64,000 bases of DNA from contig QJNS01000698.1 of NCBI GenBank assembly GCA_004154925.1, positions 1-64,000 of the forward strand, in the 5' to 3' direction. The notes under the pieces were generated by a model. The model was not told where the DNA came from. It made no database searches and saw nothing but the letters and a program-made list of their open reading frames with translations. This document shows, one piece after another, positions 19,874-32,258 of this stretch. Position numbers and translations under genes: made by a program. How positions within the stretch are numbered: the first letter of the stretch is position 1; the number at the start of each line of letters is the position of its first letter. The stretch is from Monosporascus cannonballus (Eukaryota; Ascomycota; Sordariomycetes; Xylariales).

Positions 19874-20660
19874 TTAAGTACTGGCTTTAATCATGTCGGC
19901 CGCCTGCCTAAAGTTAGTATGTTATAACCTTAAACAGGCCGTAATGGGAAAAACTTACCTTCTCAGCGATAGCGTAAACGGTAGCCTGCATATGCGCCGC
20001 TGGGAGTAGGGGTATAACCGATGCGTCGACTATACGTAGGTTCTTCACTCCGTATACCTTCAGCTGCAAATCTACTACGCCACCAAGCTCTTTAGGCATC
20101 ATCGCGCATGTCCCGGCAGGATGCCATACCGTCGAGAGCACTCCCGCGACAGCTGCGCCTAGCGTGTTGTCATCCGTTACGTTTTCACCAGGGAATATCT
20201 CCTTTGCATCAATTTTTTTCATGGCGTCTGTGGTGATGATCTTGCGATCGTACTTGACTGCATCGACATAAAGTTTCAAGTCAGATGGATGGGACAGATA
20301 CCGGGGGTCGACGAGCGGGTAGTCGAAAGGCTTAGCAGATGCCAGTTTCACCGTGCCACGGGAAAGGGGGTGCATAAGAATCGTGACGAACAATTGGCCA
20401 CCGTTCAAGTACATCAACTCCTGGCCAGCGGTGCTGCGAGCGAGGTGCATGTCAATAATGTGATTGACCTGCGCCGTGTAGCCAGCAATGACGGTGGGAT
20501 CGGTGTCGTTAGGAAGGTAATCGACGGCCAAAGTTGTGTTCATAGCATCCAGGACGGTATCGGGATCCGAAGTAAAGTTCAAATAAGGGATGAAAGCCAA
20601 TGAGGCAGGCAGACCATCCGTCCAGCGCCCGGTGCGTAGGGCGAGGGAATACCCACCCAT
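19874..20660 (-). pseudogene. GMC oxidoreductase, C-terminal part only
   Basis: This is the C-terminal substrate/FAD-closing part of a glucose-methanol-choline oxidoreductase. The exon at 20660-19959 reads RTGRWTDGLPASLAFIPYLN, then an insertion loop, GGQLFVTILMHPLSRGTVKL and DPRYLSHPSDL. It continues to the conserved WHPAGTCAMMPKELGGVVD (catalytic region) and VYGVKNLRIVDASVIPLLPA followed by AHMQATVYAIAEK. A 55-bp intron (19958-19904, GTAAGT, branch TACTAAC, acceptor GGCAG) leads to a ten-codon last exon encoding AADMIKAST and TAA at 19876-19874; AEK-AADMIK is the normal family ending. The N-terminal FAD-binding half (GxGxxG region, about 350 residues) is missing. The frame meets a TAA just upstream at the edge of the transposon block, so the gene was cut there. 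No damage is visible in the remaining part. Family members oxidise aryl or aliphatic alcohols; the substrate is unknown. Confidence 0.88.
19904..19958 (-). other. last intron of the GMC oxidoreductase fragment
   Basis: The intron is 55 bp with donor GTAAGT, branch point TACTAAC and acceptor TTTAGGCAG. It leads to a 30-nt terminal exon that restores the standard C-terminal helix. Confidence 0.8.
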
Positions 20661-21609
20661 GCACTTTTACCCACGGACCCGTGGGGTCCCGTAGGTAGCG
20701 CGGAATTCTTACGGATCACCCGTGGGAATTCCCTAAAATTCGAAAATACCTACGGGTCACCAATGGGAATTTTACATTACCTATCGGATATCCGTAAACA
20801 TTTTTCCAAATATAAAAATATTAACGGATTACCAATAAAAACTTTAATATTTATATAAAATATTTAATTTAATTTAAAATTTAAAATAAATATTAAAATA
20901 ATTTTATTTAATTTAAATTTCGTATTTATAATATTAAAAATATGAAAAAATATTTAATATAAATATAATTAATAATATTAATTTTTTATATCTACTTTAC
21001 TTACTAAATTTATAAATATAATCGATACTTTATAAAATAATGTTTTAATTAATTAATTTATTTAATTAGTATTATTTTTATATAATATATTTAATTACGT
21101 TTAAAAATAATTTTCGTATATATTTTGTAACCCATAATTTTATGTAATATATTAAATATAAATATTAGATTATTTTGGAATAAATATATATTCCATATTT
21201 CAACAAATACAACAATAATTTGATATGATATAAAAAATATTAAATAATTTTTCTTATTTTAAAATATTTTGAAATTAGTACTGGGCAAAATAATATAATA
21301 ATTAAAATTTATTTAAAATAAACAATATTTACAAAATCCGTTAAAAATCAACTTTATAATTAATATATTTTTAAGAATAAAAACGGATTACTTTTAATAA
21401 AAAGCGAAAATAATAATAATATTAATATATTATATAAAATACTTAATATAGAATAATAAATTACATTTATTTATATGTAATACAAAATTGAAATATTATG
21501 AATAAAACTTAATAAATGAAATTATTAAAAAAAATAACAATTATTTTATTAATGTTTCGAGCCTTAATATTGATATTTTAGTATATATAAAATTATAACG
21601 AAATATTTA

Positions 21610-23467
21610 ACGTCTCGGACAAGCTCACCAGATAAACAAGCTTATCGGATAGCTTTTGGCATTTCTCGATAACAAGTTCAAATTAATTAACCATAACATA
21701 TAAAAATAAAACAAATTAATCTGATTTGTTTCGTTAAATATATTTATAATTTTTTACGAATACGCGCATTATGTCCGGGTTTATCGCAAACGCCACAATT
21801 TCGCTTCTTTGTTTTAACGTTTTTATAATAATTATCTTCAGCCGCTATTAACTGCATTTTTTTTACAATTATTTTCTTTCTCAGCTAGAAAAGTTTATCC
21901 TTCTTATATAATAAATATTTCTCCTTTTTGAAACCATTTATTTTTAATTTTTTTAACATTTATTAAAGATATAATTCGTTTCGAAGAAGTAATTCTTTTT
22001 TAAAAGATTAGTTTTATATAATAATATTAAGGCATTTTTTGTTAAAAAAAATTAACGGATTTAATTATTTTGTCGGCGAATTACCTTAGTAATTTTTGAT
22101 CTTTTTGTAAATAATATTCCCGTTTTATTATTTCGCGGAAATTTTTAGAAGTTTTCGCGGAAGGGGAAAAAACGGAACCGGCGAAAGTAAGCGGCGATAC
22201 GGTCGGTATAAGTATAATTAAAGGAATTTTTAAATCGGATAAAACGTTATTAGGATCGAATAAAACAAGTCCAGTTTTTACGAATCCGGCTTTAATATTT
22301 TTAGATATAATAACAACTTTAAATATATTATTAAAGCCGGTGAAACTTTTTTTATAATATCAGTATAATAATATCATATTAAGTTTTCGATATAAAACGA
22401 ATACACGCGTTTTAAAGTAAAAAAGCAAAATATGTCGAAAGATTAAAGCTGATAAAAAATAGACAAATATATAAAACGTAAAAATACCGTTATTCGCGCG
22501 ATATATTTCGAATTTTATCGAATAATAGCTTTTTTAATCGTTAAAGATAAGGAAATATTTCGATTCTTTTCATACGCATTCGAGTATATTTATTAAAATG
22601 TTAAACCCATTTTAAACCTAATTTGTTTGTTATTCAGTTATTATTACTTAAACCAATTTTTAACCGGCTAATACTAAATCTTTTTGATAAAAAAATTAAA
22701 ATAAATTTTTCAGCCAAAATAATAAATAACGATAATGCCCAACTTTAGAAAATAACAGCCTATATAACTATAATCCATTTCTTATTCCCTTATTACGCCT
22801 ATCTAGATTTTTCACGTTTTTTAGCATTAATAATTACCATACCCGTTGCCATAAAAAACCCTATTAAAATCTTGTTTCGTCGAAATTGTAAATATTTTGT
22901 TTTATAATGCCGTATTTTGCGATTATAACTGGAACAAACTTAAATTATTTACGAAATATTTCTGGATCTTCCCATAATACCCTTTAATAATCGATATTTC
23001 GATTTAAACGCATTTTAATTTTTTTTTTGCCGTTTAATAAAGTTCGACGCTCATTTAACTCCAATATGTTCTATAATGCGTGAGAGAAACAATATATTCG
23101 CCATATCTTTAACATATTAAAACCGGACAAAAACCGTTCGTATATCTAGGTCAAGGATTCGGTTAATAATTAATTATTTTTTGGTCGGCGTTAAGTTTTG
23201 CGAATTAAAAATAATATCGGTTCTGAAAAATTTACCGATATATCGTTCATACATAGTAAAATAGACAACTTTATAAATCGAATTAAATATCGTATAATTA
23301 AATATCGGGTCTCGTTTTTTAGCCTGGATAACTAAGTTTATTTTTGTTTCTTTTATAAGCCGTTTCATATTATTGATGTTGAAAAATGGTTAATTGAAGT
23401 TGGGTAATTAAAAGGTGTCAAAAACTATTCGCTAAGCTTCTTCATCCGGTGAACCTGTTCGGTGCAT
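21610..23467 (-). mobile_element. Fot1/pogo-type DNA transposon (copy 1), RIP-decayed
   Basis: The element is 1858 bp, bounded by TA on both sides (21608-21609 and 23468-23469). Its imperfect TIRs are about 55 bp: the left begins ACGTCTCGGACAAGCTCACC, and the right, reverse complemented, ATGCACCGAACAGGTTCACC. The minus strand carries a pogo-family transposase relic. A DLDIRT block (WILDLDxR) lies near 23155, DYxRVLWEDPEIFRK near 22970, and KFVPVIIAKYGIIKQNIYNF then DET near 22900, equal to the DIYNFDETGF motif that holds the first catalytic Asp. It also contains an RGxxxWxNxV-type remnant. The frame is broken by many RIP-type stops. The size matches Fot1-like elements (about 1.9 kb). Confidence 0.8.
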
Positions 23468-23469
23468 TA

Positions 23470-25650
23470 TACTATATTTAATAATATAATTTATAATATT
23501 ATATTAATAAATACATAAAAGTTTAATTATTAAATTTCATTTAATTGTATATAATAATATTTATTAAAAAACAATATTTATAAAAGGTTAATTATTATTT
23601 TAAATAAATAACAAATATTACAATTATGTTAATATATAATATAATTCAAAAGCAATTAATATAATAATAATAAAACATTATTTAATATATTATAAATATA
23701 TATTTATTAATGTTCTACACTTTAAAAATAGTTTATAAAATTAATAACTGTTTACAAAAAGTAAATATATATATATTAATAAGTTATAATAAAATATATT
23801 AAATAAATAATTGTATTAAAATATTTATTTATATTTTAATTTTGTTTATTTAATAAATTGGGATTAATAAATTTTTAATAATTTTAAGATATTTTAATAA
23901 CATGTATTAATTATATTTGTATTTTTACTATAATAAGTTTTATCAATATTATTATCGATATTTAATAATTATGGTTTTTCGTATTTAAATAAAGAAATTA
24001 TTTTTCGGAATTAATTATTTAAGTTAATTAATTAATTCTTTTATAAAAGGTTAATTTTATTAATATAAAAATAAAACAATTATAGAATAATATATGTTAT
24101 TAATCCTTTATTTTTTATAAAATAATTCATATTTATATTATTGTTTTCGTAAAAGTTAAATTCATATTTTATATTTTTTTAATTTCCATATTTATATTTA
24201 ATAATTTATTAAAAGTTATAGTACATCCTTTAAAATCATATGAAGGCGGAATACACTTTATAAAATTCGTTCTGATTTCTTTTATATAAATATTTTAAAA
24301 TAATAACTCAGCATTTCCATACTATTTCTGTTTTAATATTATAATTACAAATTAGTTAAAAGAAATCGAAAACTAATTATATATAATAAGAACAAAACTT
24401 GGTATAATTTAATTTAAATATATTTAATTAATTTATAAAATTAAAAAAGTAAATAAAATAATAATAAAAAAGGTTGATATAAATAAAAACATTTAAAATA
24501 AATCGTTAATGTTTTTAAAATATATAATAAAGAAAAAATAATATATATTTTGTATATAATACGTATAATTTTCATTGAAATATTTAAATATTTATATATT
24601 AAATATTAATTAAATTATCGTAATTTTTAAAAAAATAAGGCAATTATCATTTATTTTAATATATTAAAAATGTAAATTAAATACTTAAATTTTTCAAGAC
24701 ATATTTTCTGATATATAATTCAGTATATAAAATTTATTTACAATATTTGTATTTTCAAATATATAAAGTTATTATATGAAGATTATAATAAATTAAAATA
24801 ATATGCAAAAAATAATATTTTACTAATTTTAAAATAGAAATCGAAATTTTATTAATTAATTTAGAATATAAATCAATAAATAAAGATTATTTTAATTAAG
24901 AATCGAAGTAATAATTAAATAATATAATATTTCTAAATTTAATCCACGTTAAATCGTTTAATATTATTTGATTTATTTTTATTTTATTAACACCTTTTTA
25001 AATATAAATATTTAATATTTTTTCTCGATTTCGCATATTTATATTTACCGTTTTTGCGCCTCTTTTTACGTTTTTTAAATATCTTTTTCCAAATCTTGTT
25101 ATTAAGGTTTTTATTATTCGATATATTAAAGTAACTTAATTTCGTTTTCGCTGCGATTAGCAATAATAGTAACGGTATCGAAAAGTATTTTTCGAGCGGG
25201 TTTTTTTCGCGTTTAATGCAATGAGTTGTTTTTTTGTTTTAAATTATAATTATAACTTACATATATTAATTTACGTTATTTAAAAGTTTTAATTACGAAA
25301 TATATCACTTTTATGGTGTTTTTTTGATATATATATTATTACGGTTAAAATATAAATATTTTTTACTTAAAGCGTTTTTTGTCTATAATAAATTACATAA
25401 AAGCTCTTATTCCGGAACAAAATAATTAAAAAAATATTCGGTTACTTTTTGTAACGTTTTTAAAACATTTAATTAAATTTGTATAGGTTTTTGGATTCGT
25501 TTATAAAAATATTAAGGATAATTTATCGAAACGATAATCGGCCAATAATTAAATTCGTATCTTTTTAGTATTTCTGTATTTTCCGTAACAACTTATTTAA
25601 AAAAATCAATAAAATAATTATAAAATAATTAGGCGTTATATTTGCGTTAA
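23470..25650. other. AT-rich stretch, nothing recognised
   Basis: Composition is extreme AT with occasional CG-containing words. I read both strands and found no motif that identifies a gene or element. It is presumably interior of the surrounding decayed element or other RIP-mutated repeats. Confidence 0.5.
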
Positions 25651-26620
25651 AGTTTAGGTTTTTCATAATTAGTTTATTTTATAGGATTCTGCTAAACGAA
25701 AACGTTTAGTTTTAATTATATTATATTATTTTAAAACGTTTTAAAGTATTTAGTATTTACTTTAGCCGATATTTTAAGTTAATTTTAGGTTTAATAAAAA
25801 ACCAAATTATTCGAGACAGAATATTTGTAATAACTTATCGGATATAATTATAACATATAATTAAATATAAAATAATAGTAAAATAATCTGTTACAATTTA
25901 ATTAATATATTTTTAAAACCCGACGTGTATTAACATAATCAATATTAATATAATTTTTTAAATTATATTCTTCGTATTTTACCATTTACTTAGTAATGGT
26001 TTATTAAAGTAATATTTTCGAGCATTTATATTATAGTGTATTCCGAAGCTTAAGCCGATAAATATTAAAATATACTTAAATTACGTAAATAAATACGTCG
26101 ATATCATTATTAAATACATGATTAATCGCATTTCTGTAAGCGCTTATATATCTATAAGTTACGATATATAAATAATATTTTATTTTATATTTATATATTA
26201 AAGAATTATTATTTATTAGATTAATTACGGATAACGAAAGCGCTTTTTTGGCCGATATTTAGCTATGTATAAATAAAAGATTTAAATTAAACGTCGATAA
26301 GTTATTATATCGGTTAAAATAGTTTAAGCTAATGAATCAATTTCGCGTTATTATTGCCGATAATAAACCTTGCGTTTTGTAAGATTTTATACGCAAATAA
26401 TTATATAATAGCTTAAGTAATAAATTCGTATAATCGAAAAATATCCGTTGTTTTGTTTATATATTATACGTATTATAAAAGGTTTTTTATGATTTCTTTT
26501 TCACTTACGGCATAAAGTTAATTATCAAATTAGAAAATGCCCTCAGCATTACGGCTAAAAAAAGATAAATTTTTTAAATAAAGAAGTAACACGGATAATT
26601 TACTTAAAAAAACTAAGATC
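25650..26620 (-). pseudogene. possible hAT transposase relic
   Basis: Minus-strand frames in this interval contain short coding-like words. One reads NINARKYYFNKPLLSKW-NTKNII, which resembles the hAT block 'YAAxxLHPxYKxxYFxxxW...W' found before the C-terminal dimerisation region. Stops and frame changes are everywhere, and the RW/catalytic motifs could not be seen. The call rests on this one block and on the hAT-like ends of the surrounding element. Confidence 0.25.
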
Positions 26621-27856
26621 GAATTAAGAAATTTCTCTTAAATTAATTATAAAATAATTCCGTATATTAATAATATAATTACGATACTTTATAATTTAAA
26701 TTTATTTTAGTACTAAGTAATAAACTCTTTTTTTAGAATTTAGCAAAATATAATTAATTACAAAATATTATATAATAAATAAATATTTTAAATAATTTGC
26801 GATATATAATGTTATTAAAATTTACTTATATAATTTTTATTACGTATTTAAGAATCTTAGCTTATTTTCGAACGTTTTATATAGGTTTATCTTACATTAG
26901 GTAAATATAATTATTAATTTCCTCCTAAAGACTAATAATTTGTACGTTATTTTATTAATATTTCTAAATATCCTATATAGATAATGAATAGTTTTGGCGT
27001 ATTTTACGAAAATTATCATAATTCTATAATTCCTAGTTATAAAAATACAGTTAAATATTTTCAAAAATATTTATATAATATTGAAATAAAGTATTTTAAT
27101 TTTTGCTTTAGTAAATTCATAGAAAAAATGGGAAAAATAATAAATTAAGCGAAACCTTTATCTGCAAATAGTATAAATCGACCGTTTATATAGTTATAGC
27201 TTTTGCAAAAAGGTACAATATTTATAATTGGCAAAATCTATAAGTATACCAGTAAAGTCTTTATATATGATTACGAATTAATTTATTTATTAGTACTTCT
27301 TTATTTTTTATTTTAATATTCGGTAATTACATTTCTTAATTATTTTCATCATTAATAACAATATTTTAATTTAAATCTTTTAAATAAAACAATTTATAAA
27401 AATGTTATATAATGTCTAAAGTAAAAGTATAAAAGATATTAATAGAATTACTATAGAGAAAATATATTTAAATTTAATGTACAGTTCTAAATAGCGAATT
27501 GGTTTAATTTTATCGAAATAATATTATTAACTTCGAAACCTAAAAAACGAGTTCAGTTTTACGCCGTATCGATAAACTTTAAAAAGATAATATTAATAAA
27601 TACTTTTATTACAAACGTGAATTTTGTTATTCCATTATATAAATTATTTTCTAATTATTTTATATAGATATCAATATTAATTATCATACTTTGAGATTCT
27701 AATAAGAGATTAATACATTTTTATTTTGATTTCCGTATTAGTAAAACGTATCTAAAATTTCATATATTTAAAATTCATTTTTAACCGTTTTTTATAAAGG
27801 CAAAATAATTTAAGTATTTTTTTAAAATCTAGTTTTATATCTAACTTTAACTATTA

Positions 27857-28183
27857 GCGTTTGAAAATAATATCGCATACGATAGGAACGATATAGAAGG
27901 CACCTATAAAAAATACGAAAAATATAAGAAAACGCTTTCCAAAATATTCGAAATACTATTTATCGAAATATTAAGGCTATTATCAGTTACGGATCCAATA
28001 CCCGATAATCTTAAAGGAGCCCTAAATAAATTAGATCTACCCGGCGGAAAGAACGAAGAAGAAAAGGTACAAAAAATCCTTAATCCTAGTGGGACCGCTA
28101 TCGTAAGCGGATTTTAATATATAGGCGAAAAAATATCTATTAATCCGGACGATACTGTTACTGCTCAAAAAAAAAAGCAATAA
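27857..28183 (+). pseudogene. 109-codon coding-like relic, lightly mutated, family unknown
   Basis: A frame of 109 codons ends in TAA at 28181-28183 and has one internal TAA (codon 87, probably CAA Gln before mutation). It reads NDIEGTYKKYEKYKKTLSKI, FEILFIEILRLLSVTDPIPD, NLKGALNKLDLPGGKNEEEK, VQKILNPSGTAIVSGF, then YIGEKISINPDDTVTA and a KKKQ tail. It has much higher GC, fewer stops and a better amphipathic pattern than its surroundings. The N-terminus is missing, with a stop 9 bases upstream. I do not recognise the family. A helical, Lys-rich region followed by a Gly/Pro turn region is all that can be described. It may be a host gene fragment or cargo captured in the element. Confidence 0.35.
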
Positions 28184-29749
28184 TAAGTAAGGGTATTATA
28201 AAAATGTATAAAAATAAGTTTGTAAAAGAAATTCAACACCCGAATTTTATTAAATCGCAGTTATCCGTATAGAGTAATTCGGATAACCTATTATCCTAAT
28301 CTTAACAGACAAAGCTTGTTATTACTAAGTTTAGGCGGCAGGTTACGTAATATTCATATTTACAACTTTATAAGGCAAGATAAATATGTATGTAGGCGTT
28401 TAAAGATTTAATTGAATTTTTATTCGATAGTATTTTAAAAAACGAAATAATTATAAAATAATTTAAATTAAGTGTCTAAGTTGTTATTATAGTCAAGAAA
28501 AATCTTATCGATAAAACCCATTTTTTTTCATATTAATTTTTTTATCTAATTACCTTAATATAATAACGTTTTACTTATCAACCTTTTTCTATTTTAAATT
28601 ATTGCCGATTTAATTTTAACAAATTAACGTTATTAATTATTTATAACCGCATACCTAATCATACTAAAAATTTTATAAAATAATTCTGAAATAATCTTTT
28701 ATCGCAATATTACGCATTTTAAATTAATCCGGTTAATACTAACGACTTTGTAATATAGACGGCAAAAGTATTAGCGAACCGTCTATTTTTATCGGCCCCT
28801 TTCTAAAAAGGTTCCACCTAGAAAAAAACAAACTGCAACTATTCGAAAAAAGCCGGCAATTTTTTATTCATATCAGACTTATAATATGCTGCTTTTTTTA
28901 ATTAAGTAAGATTATTTCATAATTATTTCAGAAATTTAAAATTAACTTTTCGTAATACGAACGTTACGCGAAATTCGACGTTACTTACTCGACTAATTAC
29001 TGCTAATACTTAAGGTACTTTTTTAACGAATAATTCGCGAAATTCTATAATTATTTAAAAGTGATTTACATTTTTAAGAAAACATTATAAGTGTTTTGCA
29101 AAAAACAACTAAATTAATACCTTTTAAACTTTTGGAAAATATTTCTTTAAAAAAATAATTATAAAATAATTTAACTTTTTGTAATAAATAACTTATATAC
29201 AATTTATAGAAAACTAATTACCTTATAAAAAAAGATATAAATTTCGTTAAACAAATTTGCGATAATTACAATACATTAAAAAAGTTTTAAATACAATTAT
29301 TAAGAATTGGTTTTCGAAAGCTAGTTATTAAACCGGCTAAACAATAGATTCGCCGTCATTAGAAGAGAAAGAAATTGACAAAATAACGGTATTTAGGGTG
29401 TAGCTTAATAACTTGGTTAAAAATGCGATATAAATATGCTTGGTATAGGTAAAATATGGCGCTAGTTTATATATAATACTCAAAAACTTTACATTATTAA
29501 TAAATTTCGGTTATTAGCTATATATAAATATTTCTTATTATATTACCGTATACTTAAATATTTTGGCTTGCTCTTTGCATATAATTATTTCTGATTATTT
29601 GTTTATCTGTAAGTAACTCGTAAATTTTTTAAAATATTTGAAAATACCTACGGGTCACTTATAGAAGTTTTCAAAAAAATACTCCCATAGGTAATCCGTG
29701 GATATTTTTCTTTTGCGTGGATTCCCACGGGTACCCATTCTCTCATCCT

Positions 29750-29856
29750 ATGTAATACGATTCCTATATCCATTGCTCAGATTTCCGCGATATTCCTGCT
29801 AACATAAACCCGTACGACTTAGATTTAATAGTTGGTTAAACCGCCTAGCCGTCACA
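29750..29856 (+). repeat. 3'-terminal ~107 bp of a chromovirus LTR
   Basis: The segment from ATGTAATACGATTCC to CTAGCCGTCACA aligns with the last 105 bp of the LTRs at 12834-13215 and, in reverse, 34019-34353. It shares CCTGCTAACATAAACCCGTA and TTTAATAGTTGGTTAAACCG. The 5' two-thirds is missing where the hAT-like end abuts. Confidence 0.85.
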
Positions 29857-30011
29857 AACCGCCTATTTTGCGAATTGTTTAACTTGTTTTTTAAGTTTCT
29901 TAATATTGGCCTGGAATTAAGCGGTAATAAAGGATATTTGGGTGCTGGTCGACATTTTGATTAGTAGATATTATTTAAAGTTTAACAGTATTATTAAAAA
30001 ACCTTATAACG
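29857..30011 (-). pseudogene. inverted leader and gag start of a chromovirus
   Basis: Reverse complemented, this segment starts CGTTATAAGG next to the LTR and continues through a leader matching chromovirus A at 6859-6920. It reaches the gag start MSTSTQISFITA-FQANIKK followed by LKKQVKQFAK, with the intact ATG that chromovirus A has lost. It is joined directly to the CA end of the plus-oriented LTR fragment at 29856. Confidence 0.8.
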
Positions 30012-30392
30012 TATAATGGTTAGGCGGTTTAATTAATTATTAAACTTAAATCGTACGGGTTTATATTAGTAGGAATATCGTAGAAATTTAAGTTATAAAT
30101 ATAATAATCGTAATATATTTCGTGTTATTAAAGGCGTTTTAGGTAACGATATTTTATTATAGGCTAATGCTTTTTATATTATAGAAATAACGAAGGTATA
30201 TCTGATTTTAATTATTTTAATAATTATTATTAATTACGTTCTCTGTAGTAATTACGATCCCTCGTGATATTACTTGTTCCGTAATGATCAATGATATATC
30301 AGTGATTATTTATGACGTGATTTACGAGGTGGGCCGTATTATCCTTATCGTTGCGACCGTTTTCGCAGGTCTGGGCCTATCAGGTCGTAATA
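30012..30392 (-). repeat. 5' LTR of an inverted chromovirus fragment
   Basis: This 381-bp LTR lies in reverse orientation. Its outer end reads TATTACGACCTG (from 30392 leftward), and its inner end TATAATGGTTAGGCGG reflects TGTGACGGCTAGGCGG after mutation. It is similar to the other LTRs of this family and strongly RIP-mutated in its left half. Confidence 0.85.
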
Positions 30393-30511
30393 TTAGAGAT
30401 TAAGTAGTTATGGCCCTGCCGATAAGGTTTGATCGTTGCTTTATTGTCGAACGAAGGTATTCCAAATTAATAAGCTTAGACTGAAGGCTAGCCAATTAAA
30501 GAAAAATAACG

Positions 30512-30646
30512 TATTACCGCTTTATCTTATCGTAACTACTTCAGTACGTATATATAGCTGTAAGCACCAGGATAATTCCCATAATTGCGATTATTTTACC
30601 GATTTTTTGCCTTAGTAGTATAACGGTATCAGGTGTAACCGTAATA
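30512..30646 (+). repeat. short LTR-like repeat, second copy
   Basis: This 135-bp segment starts TATTACCGC and ends AACCGTAATA. It matches 58558-58700 (same orientation), sharing AGCTGTAAGCACCAGGAT and further blocks with C-to-T differences. It probably is a solo short LTR. A clear target duplication is not visible here. Confidence 0.55.
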
Positions 30647-32163
30647 CGTAATCTTACGTCGTAAAAAATAACATTATATATAATATATATAAAACAGATA
30701 TTATATTATAAAGTTCAAAGTGTAAAAAGTAACAAAGTTAAAATATATAATTTATATAAATAATAATAATATTAATTCAATCAATGATTCTATTAAATTA
30801 AATCCTTTTTATTATTATATGTTTTTATTTAAAATAAAGAATTAACTAGTTATAAAATACAAAAAATACGGTTTATATTGATTGTTATATTATTAATTAT
30901 TATTACTTAATAGCTTAAAATTTATAAAAACGGTCGAGATAGAACGATATACATTTTCAACTATAATACAAAGGTACGTAACAAAATCAAATTTAATTAA
31001 TTGAATTATGTTCGATGAAAAGTCAAATATGATAATTTCGATTACGATTAACGGATAGTCGAATTAAAATCTTTCGACTACTAAAATAATCTATATTTTA
31101 AAAGGATTATTACTGTTTTGAGAATTAAAAAATTATGATTTAATAATCAACGAAATTTAATATTTACTTTATTTATTAAGGCTTTATAATACGACTATAA
31201 ATATAAAGAGCAAAATTAAATATATTAATTAATTGAGTTAATTCATATTTGTAGATTGTAGATATTGGTTTAATAGGATTGTTGAATTTTCAATAATAAT
31301 TTAATTTATTATTACCATATTTAATCGAAGGTCTTTATTAAAGATATAGTTCTATTTAGCAATAAAAGAATTTAAGGAAAAATTTTAATAAATTGCAAGT
31401 TAATCAAAATGAGCGTAAATATAAATTAAAATGTAGATGTATAAAATTATAACCTTTTAATTTTAAGGTACAAAAATCTTTAAACTTGTAGAACTTGAAA
31501 AACCGTTAAATCTAATCTATATTATTATATCCTCGTTTATAAAAATGATTTTATTTAATTAAAACTCGTAATAAGAGATTACCTAAAGAACATTAATTTC
31601 GATCTAGAAAGGTTAACTATAGAAATTGTTTTAATTATAATAATTTTTAAAACAAACTAGTAGCTAACGATAAAAACCCTAATAACGAACGTACCGCGAT
31701 ATAACCAATTATGAAGTTTTCATAAAAAACTAGTCTTGAAATATGCGATTATTATTGCGAATCATATGGCCAAAGCAATATAAACCGAGAATAAAAACGA
31801 AAATTAAATGGTTATATTAGCGAAAGAATTAAAGTGTAATGTAAAACGGAATTCATCAATTTTAAAAACAAAATACGTTAAAAATTATATTTTTAAAAGT
31901 TTTGAAATAATAATAATACTATAAACGTTGTATAAATCAACAAAATCTTTTTAGCTCTATATTGAAAATAATAGACGAAATAAAAAATAACAAAATATAT
32001 CTATAATTTGTTAGAACGAAATATCTTGCTTAATAGAAGTTAGAATAATTTAATAGCAGAATTAAAATCAAAAGAAATGTTTTACTTATAGCAAAATAAG
32101 ATATAAGATATTTAAAGATTAAATGTTTACAAATTTGTAATAGAATAATAAATAATATATATT

Positions 32164-32258
32164 AAAAATGAAAAGGAAAAATGAAAAGGAAAAATGAAAA
32201 GGAAAAATGAAAAGGAAAAATGAAAAGGAAAAATGAAAAGGAAAAACGAAATAGAAAA
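32164..32258. repeat. 13-bp tandem repeat (AAAAATGAAAAGG)n
   Basis: The unit AAAAATGAAAAGG is repeated about seven times with almost no divergence; the last unit degenerates to AAAACGAAATAG. The perfect conservation inside a heavily mutated block suggests recent slippage expansion. Confidence 0.9.

Larger units (their letters stand above)
20662..29749. mobile_element. large AT-rich element with hAT-like ACGGGT/ACCCGT termini, RIP-decayed and nested
   Basis: The left end (20662-20800) and the right end (29640-29749) are packed with the same short motif in both orientations: TACCCACGGACCCGTGGGG, ACCTACGGGTCAC and GGATCACCCGTGGG on the left; ACCTACGGGTCACTT, GGTAATCCGTGG and TTCCCACGGGTACCCATT on the right. 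The ends are inverted with respect to each other. Dense subterminal repeats of this type are typical of hAT elements. A minus-strand relic near 25.9-26.1 kb agrees weakly. The interior is almost wholly AT. At 9 kb it is too long for one hAT element, and it contains at least one nested Fot1-like copy. No certain 8-bp target duplication was found, because the left flank is the GMC gene and the right flank an LTR. Confidence 0.45.

Noticed and set aside
32164..32258. CRISPR-like array
   Set aside because: The units are contiguous 13-bp tandem repeats without spacers in a eukaryotic genome.
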